DNA of 22,947 bases, from positions 1 to 22,947 of the forward strand of contig JANBTH010000266.1 in NCBI GenBank assembly GCA_027578815.1. The letters run 5' to 3'. Below the pieces are notes generated by a model. That model saw only the letters and a list, made by a program, of their open reading frames with translations, was not told the DNA's origin and did not search any database. The translations under genes and the position numbers were made by a program. Below, one piece after another: positions 18,115 through 22,947 of this stretch. This DNA is from Coemansia sp. RSA 1804 (Eukaryota > Kickxellomycota > Kickxellomycetes > Kickxellales > Kickxellaceae). Position 1 is the stretch's first letter. Each line of letters opens with the position of its first letter.

Positions 18115-19621
18115 CTTCTATGGGTATGGACGAGGGAAGGGGAGGGCGAAGGAGAATAAAAAATAAAGGATATTATTATTACTAACTTTTTTTATTTCGT
18201 AGAAAGGAAGCAAAGAGAGAAAAGGGAAAAAGGGGATAAAAAAGTTGCTAGAGGATTTTCTAGTATAATTATATTCTGGGATGACGTTTATTTTTGTATA
18301 TTTCCTTGCTCCCTTGTTTCTCTTTTTCGCTTTCTTTGTAATAGACTCGTCAAGCTTTTCTAAGGGGACAGATAAAAAAGTCAAAGATGAAGGGGAAAAA
18401 GGGTGTGGTATAGGAGATTTGCCTGTTTGGAAAGTAAAAAAGGGAAGGTAAATAAAGGGAAATGGAAAAAAAGCAGAGGAGAAACATATACAAAATCGAG
18501 TATCTGGAGTTTACTTGTTCTTCCATTTATATCTTTAATTGGCTGTAAATTGCGGGTTTGCTGCTGCTGCTTCTTCATGTATTCAAGGAGAAAAAAGTCA
18601 ATACGGGAATAAAAGTTGTGGCTTCCACAGGAGAAGACGGATTATTCCTTCTCTTTCCCTTTCCTTGACAATAAAACCTGCATTGCGGGACATGCGCAAA
18701 CAAAATAATAAAGAAACCACCTTGCCCTTCTTCGCCCTTTTTCGTTCCCCCACCCCCGTTCTCTCTTTCTCCGAGAACTGAAGATGATTACATTTTTGCT
18801 TGAAACTTTAAGCTACAAAAATAAATGAGGATTCGGCTTTTTTGGCGTATAATTTCAATCCTCCCCCATTTCCTTTCCTTTTTCATGTGTGTGCCCCTCC
18901 CCCAAATGCAAGGACAACGGGATTTGTGTTTTCTTTTTTTTACATGAAGAGCAGCACATTTACACATTCACTAGAAGGAAAATCATTATTGGTTCATCTT
19001 TTATTTCTTCAATGTTTATCAATTAAAAGAAATAAATTTCAGTTCATTAAACAATAGAAGATAAAAAGAAGAAAAGAAATAAAAGCGGCGTTTGGGCGGT
19101 TTGGCGACGTCATCCGCCATCCAACATACACAAGCAAGAGAAAAAAGCTTTTTAGTTGTTTATTTTATTTTATTCTGTTTTACAAGTGGCATGTACGATG
19201 ATGATGAACCTGAAAATGGATTTCATGTCCAAAACTCTTGTGCATGGAGCAAAATCTTGTTTTGGCTCTTTTGAGAGAAAATAAAAATAAAAACTCCATT
19301 TCAATTTTTTCCAACCCGGTGGAATGGTCCCACATTTCTCCTTCCAGACCGATTTCGCATTTGATATCGGTGGTTTGCATTTTTGGGGAGTGGGGGATAA
19401 AAATTTATATATATACTTGTTTTTCTTTCTTTCGTTCTTTTGCTTCATTCCTCGGTGGTTTTGACATTGACGTTGGGACTGTCTGGTGATGAAAGAGTGG
19501 ATCTACACTTGCGTTTTTCAACTTCTATATTACTTAACGTGTCTGGTGTATTTTAATAATTCTTGCTTGGGGATTACGCTACATCCTAGTCGCACAACGA
19601 AACAAACAAACAAATAGCAAA
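18115..19621. other. divergent promoter region between the deaminase gene and AAR2
   Basis: About 1.5 kb with no coding sequence I can support. It is rich in homopurine and homopyrimidine runs. It should hold the promoters of both flanking genes, including a CRE-like site at 19105-19112 and a TATATATATA stretch at about 19406-19415 that could serve AAR2. Confidence 0.55.
19105..19112 (+). promoter_or_regulatory. CRE/ATF-like site (CGACGTCA)
   Basis: GGCGACGTCATC contains CGACGTCA, one base from the palindromic bZIP site TGACGTCA. It lies about 515 bases upstream of AAR2 in a GC-rich patch within an otherwise AT-rich promoter region. Occupancy is unknown. Confidence 0.35.
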
Positions 19622-20875
19622 ATGGATCAGGATACAGCTAGACTGCTGTTCGAGCAAGGAGCATGTCTGGTTGTTCTCGACGCACCAACGGGTATAGAAT
19701 TCGGGATTGATATGGAGACATGGGAAACAGGACCGCTTTTCAGCGGACTGAAGATGATTCCGCCGGGGATCCACTACATCCACTACAGGGCGATGGACAA
19801 CAGGGAATGCGGTAACGGCGGCAGCAGCAATAGAGGTGAGGGGCGGATGGGGATGCAGTGTGGGTTTTTCCACGACTTTGCGCAGGGCGAAGTTGTTGTG
19901 CGGCGGTGGGACCCGCAGACCGAGCAACTAGTCGTGGTGACAACACCACCAGCAGTAAGTAGGGAAGAGTGGCTCAGGAGCCTGGACCCGCGGCTTGGCG
20001 CGTACCCGGTGGACGGGGCCGTTGGGAGCGGCGGATACGAGCGGTGGAAACGCCTCACCAGCCACGTCACCCCCGCACTGCTGTCCTGCATACTGCCGTC
20101 CCTGGAAGGGTGCTTCTCTTCTGCTACCGGGTCGGTGTACGAGGATGAGGAGATGGAGGCGGCGCGCAAGCGTCTAGCCAAGGAGTACAAGAAAAACAAC
20201 GCCAGCGGTAGTGGTAGTGGGTCGGAGGGCGTGGGCGGCGGTCCGTTTATGGAGCACATCTCGACGGTTGATGACAACGATAGATTCGGATTCACAGCCA
20301 TCGATGTCCGCCACTCGTTCCCAAAAAATGCGGAGCCAGCAATGATAACGCGGTACAGCGTCGACAAGACGTGGTTGCTGCGGAGCTTGCTCCACAGTCT
20401 GTGGAACGACGATGCGGGCCAGTTGCTGGGCGAACTGCAGATTTCGTTTCTGGTGATCCTGGTGGGTCAGAACTTTTCGGGTCTGGAGCACTGGAAACGG
20501 CTGATGCACGTGGTTCTCGGCAGCTCGAGCGCGCTGGAGGATCCCGGGCTGGTGGAAACCGTGGTTGCTCCGGCACTCGGTATCCTTCGGTGCCAATTGG
20601 ACGAGTGTCCGGCTGAGTTCGTGACTCTTGTGCTTGAGCAGGACAGCGATGGTCATGACGGATTCGTGGCCACACTGTTGTCTGCGTTTGTGCTGAATCT
20701 GTACGAGTGTCCGCAGGAGAATGCGCGACTTGAGGCGAGTGTTGACGGACTAAGACGGTTCCTTAGGGACCGTTTCTCATGGCTGCTGCCTACTGGAAAG
20801 GAGCTCCAGGAGGAGGCCGATCTGGAAGATGGCGAGTACGCTCCGCAGATTGTTGATCCGTCCGAGATCACATAA
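19622..20875 (+). CDS. AAR2: U5 snRNP assembly factor AAR2, 417 aa
   Basis: AAR2 binds Prp8 during U5 snRNP biogenesis in place of the helicase Brr2, and is later released. The N-terminal domain begins MDQDTARLLFEQGA and continues with LVVLDAPTGIEFGID, KMIPPGIHYIHY and RRWDPQTEQL, all close to the family pattern. The second half has FTAIDVRHSFP, an ITRYSVDKTWLL segment, then LGELQISFLVILVGQNFSGLEHWKRL as in the C-terminal helical domain. A Gly/Ser-rich insertion (about 193-206) sits in the linker where phosphorylation regulates the yeast protein; whether it is regulated here is unknown. The ATG has an A-rich context (ATAGCAAAATGG). It is a single exon of usual family length. Confidence 0.95.
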   Translation: MDQDTARLLFEQGACLVVLDAPTGIEFGIDMETWETGPLFSGLKMIPPGIHYIHYRAMDNRECGNGGSSNRGEGRMGMQCGFFHDFAQGEVVVRRWDPQTEQLVVVTTPPAVSREEWLRSLDPRLGAYPVDGAVGSGGYERWKRLTSHVTPALLSCILPSLEGCFSSATGSVYEDEEMEAARKRLAKEYKKNNASGSGSGSEGVGGGPFMEHISTVDDNDRFGFTAIDVRHSFPKNAEPAMITRYSVDKTWLLRSLLHSLWNDDAGQLLGELQISFLVILVGQNFSGLEHWKRLMHVVLGSSSALEDPGLVETVVAPALGILRCQLDECPAEFVTLVLEQDSDGHDGFVATLLSAFVLNLYECPQENARLEASVDGLRRFLRDRFSWLLPTGKELQEEADLEDGEYAPQIVDPSEIT

Positions 20876-21150
20876 CTGGTGCTTGAATGATCAAAATGGA
20901 ACCGATCAGGATCAAGGGAAGGGGAAATGGTGATTGTATGCGCCTTGTTTCTTTTTGTTGTTGTATGGCTGCGGAAAACAGGAATGCGTCCTCCTCTTTT
21001 CTTTCCTTTCTTCTGCTTGCTGTTGGTAGCGTTGTTTATTATTAGTGTCATTCTCCTACTTTTTCATACCCTTTAGACTAGATTATACTATATTTTGCGA
21101 TTATTGCTCTCTTATTTATCTCTACATTACAAGGCTATAATCACTGGTAG

Positions 21151-22605
21151 ATGGATGCTGTGAACCGACGAGCGTGGCTGGACCGCGCGCAGAGTTCAGA
21201 CGTGGTGTTTTTCAACATGGCCTTTGACACGGCCGCTGCTACGTCTGCACAGTCAGCGGGATTGAAACCAACAAAGCGCGCAGGATCGGCGGGCCGCGAC
21301 ACCAGCGGAGCAGATGCTAGCGATTGTAAATCGACCAAAGGCGCTAACAGCAGCAGCAGTGGAAACCAGGCGCGCATTGTGGACGTTAAAACTGATTCCG
21401 ATGGTTTGGCTTCAGGGTTGCGCGTTTTGTGTATTGCGTGCACTGCAGCGCCCAGAAGGATCGATGTGGGCGGGGAGTACTGTGTGGTTGAGCATGCGGG
21501 TGGAGCGCTCAGCGTTGTCAAGTATGGAGGAGATGCAATAGGCGGACGAGTGGTCTGGACGCATGTTGTGCTTCTGGGCGACGTCGTGTGTGCGTGGTGG
21601 ATAGAGCGCGGGGTGCTTGGCGTGGTCAGTATCCGCGGCTCATCTGGCACTGTGCTTGGAAATGGAACTAGTGGACGACAGCGCACGCTTGTGCTCTGTG
21701 TGGCGGATGTGCGAGGCGCTGACGACAGCGACAGGTCTACTGGATCTGTTGCTGTTGAGGAGCACGAACTGTGCGCACTGGTGGAAACCGATTGCTCAGC
21801 CCATGGGTGGTCGGGGGCTACAGTCATCGCGCGGGCCACGCATGTTGTGTGTGCGGCAGCGCTGTTATCGGATGCAGACTCGTCTGACGCAGAACTGCGC
21901 TCGTGGTCCATTGTCCCGGGAACCCAGGGACGCGCATTGCGTGTGGTGGAGGCGCCAGCACGCGCGTTGCCTGGAAGCGTGACTGCTCTGCAGTGGACTA
22001 GCGGAACTAATGGCAGCAGCGGTGGCGGCGTGTGTACTGGGCTGGGGATTGGTGCGGATCCGAAACACGCATTCTGGTTCTCCGTGCGCGAGTCCCACTG
22101 CTCTGTATACGTATGTGATGTTTCGCGCAATCTGCCGCCCGCTGTTGCGCCGTCGTGGCGGTGGCATGCTGCGGTGGTGGTGGTGGCAGCGGCAGCATCG
22201 GCGGTAACGCAGCTTCCGCCGAATCTCCCCGTGCTGTGTCTGCCCGGTCCCACTGGAATGGCCTTCTACAGTCTTGACACGCACAAGGGAACCAAGGCTC
22301 CGGCCTCTATTCACAGGACCACGTTTCCTAGCGGCTGGGTCTGGCTATGCGGCACGCACTCGGTGTTTGTCATTCTCTCGCCCTGTCGCCAGGTAGCTGC
22401 TATGTGCAGGATGCCGCTGGGCGAGCGAATCTTCAGCATCAGTACGGCCGGTGGTGGTGTCATCCAGGATGCCTGGGCCGTCACCGACAATGATAATGGT
22501 TCTTGTGTTTGCGCCGTGTATGTAGGAGACATGCTCTACTGTGTGGACTTTTCCTGCTTTATGCTCCACTTAGGTCCCAGCGGACATGAAATCAAAACTA
22601 ACTAA
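21151..22605 (+). CDS. hypothetical protein, 484 aa
   Basis: I do not recognise this protein. The frame runs from an ATG at 21151 to a TAA, with GC-rich codon use like AAR2 and GLT1. Residues about 30-75 are Ser/Ala/Gly-rich and probably disordered. The rest alternates short hydrophobic strands and polar loops with scattered Trp (TALQWTSG, HAFWFSVRE, WVWLCGTHSVFVILS). This could be a degenerate beta-propeller, but no WD or other named repeat is clear. There is no signal peptide or membrane helix of certain length; a VVVVAAAASAV stretch near 350 is short. A long open frame on the opposite strand (22253-21141) is likely a composition effect. The gene is convergent with the dehydrogenase, with 75 bases between their stops. 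Confidence 0.72.
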   Translation: MDAVNRRAWLDRAQSSDVVFFNMAFDTAAATSAQSAGLKPTKRAGSAGRDTSGADASDCKSTKGANSSSSGNQARIVDVKTDSDGLASGLRVLCIACTAAPRRIDVGGEYCVVEHAGGALSVVKYGGDAIGGRVVWTHVVLLGDVVCAWWIERGVLGVVSIRGSSGTVLGNGTSGRQRTLVLCVADVRGADDSDRSTGSVAVEEHELCALVETDCSAHGWSGATVIARATHVVCAAALLSDADSSDAELRSWSIVPGTQGRALRVVEAPARALPGSVTALQWTSGTNGSSGGGVCTGLGIGADPKHAFWFSVRESHCSVYVCDVSRNLPPAVAPSWRWHAAVVVVAAAASAVTQLPPNLPVLCLPGPTGMAFYSLDTHKGTKAPASIHRTTFPSGWVWLCGTHSVFVILSPCRQVAAMCRMPLGERIFSISTAGGGVIQDAWAVTDNDNGSCVCAVYVGDMLYCVDFSCFMLHLGPSGHEIKTN

Positions 22606-22680
22606 AGATATGCCTAGCGCTGGTCGGTCGGCTCTGTTGGAGGTTTTCTATCCACAGGAACTTGTTTTTCAATAGTGGTG

Positions 22681-22947
22681 CTACTGCGCGTATGGCTCTA
22701 TCTCGGCATCGCTGTGCACAAGGTATTTTCCCGAAAGCGCCGAATCCGCACGCATGGCAAGGTTTGCGATAATGGCAGCCGGCCGCTGCACATCGATTGG
22801 GGCTTCCAGCTTGTGGATGACTTCAGCCATGGTGTCAGAACCAACAACGGCCTCATACTTGCGGGCCGAAACCAGCGCATCCTTGTTCATTGCAGTTCTC
22901 ACGACGCCCGGGTAGAAAGCGACGGCTGTGATCTGCGGGTACTCGAG
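22681..22947 (-). CDS. short-chain dehydrogenase/reductase, C-terminal part (cut by the window edge)
   Basis: The frame is open from the window edge to a TAG at 22681, giving 88 residues. The segment ITAVAFYPGVVRTAMNK matches the P-G-x-V-x-T-x-M stretch that follows the catalytic Tyr-Lys in SDR enzymes. The following region (MAEVIHKLEAP, PAAIIANLAM, LSGKYLVHSD) fits their C-terminal end, with the G-K-Y-x-x-x-x-D pattern of sepiapterin reductase/Irc24-like fungal members. The cofactor site and the catalytic residues lie outside the window, so substrate and subfamily cannot be told. The first ATG inside this stretch is not the gene start. Confidence 0.78.
   Translation of the reverse strand, partial: LEYPQITAVAFYPGVVRTAMNKDALVSARKYEAVVGSDTMAEVIHKLEAPIDVQRPAAIIANLAMRADSALSGKYLVHSDAEIEPYAQ

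Noticed and set aside
19195..19215. TGATGATGA resembling a C box of a C/D snoRNA
   Set aside because: No D box with flanking complementary stem was found at the right distance.
21141..22253. 370-codon minus-strand frame opposite the 484-aa gene
   Set aside because: The product is Thr/Pro/Ser/His-rich without structure, as expected for a composition shadow. Its first codon at 22253 is not an ATG, and the plus-strand frame is longer and looks more protein-like.

Overview
This window is nuclear DNA of a fungus. The evidence is a fused single-chain NADH glutamate synthase, an AAR2 splicing factor, a three-KH RNA-binding protein with a GT-AG intron, an F-box/leucine-rich-repeat-like protein of a type that is expanded in early-diverging fungi, few introns, and TATA-box core promoters. 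My best guess is an early-diverging lineage (Zoopagomycota, Kickxellomycotina-like). That placement is inferred from gene style, not from any search.

Layout. (1) 20-5577, plus strand: GLT1, NADH-dependent glutamate synthase. Its 5' end lies outside the window and bases 1-19 look like the tail of an intron. (2) 5578 to about 14186: an AT-rich, gene-poor island unlike the GC-rich housekeeping genes on either side. It holds two diverged tandem copies of a unit of about 1.0-1.5 kb, each carrying one small minus-strand gene (67 and 70 aa) with its own TATA box and a 3' hairpin. Between the copies is a broken pogo/Fot1-type transposase relic. After them come a minus-strand alpha-crystallin (HSP20) protein, a minus-strand F-box/LRR-like protein and a small plus-strand basic protein of 80 aa. 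(3) 14187-16967, plus: a two-exon FUBP/KHSRP-like protein with three KH domains. (4) 17587-18114, minus: a CDA-fold deaminase resembling the DRAP deaminase part of fungal Rib2, with an altered catalytic motif. (5) 19622-20875, plus: AAR2, the U5 snRNP assembly factor. (6) 21151-22605, plus: an unrecognised 484-aa protein. (7) 22681-22947, minus: the C-terminal end of a short-chain dehydrogenase, convergent with gene 6 and cut by the window edge.

The genes do not form one pathway. GLT1 is nitrogen assimilation, the deaminase is riboflavin synthesis or a derivative of it, and the KH protein and AAR2 act on RNA. The least ordinary part is the AT-rich island. There the two small paralogous proteins have diverged to about half identity, while their 3' flanks, TATA boxes and spacing look better conserved than the coding sequence. 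That pattern fits a fast-evolving, lineage-specific gene family.
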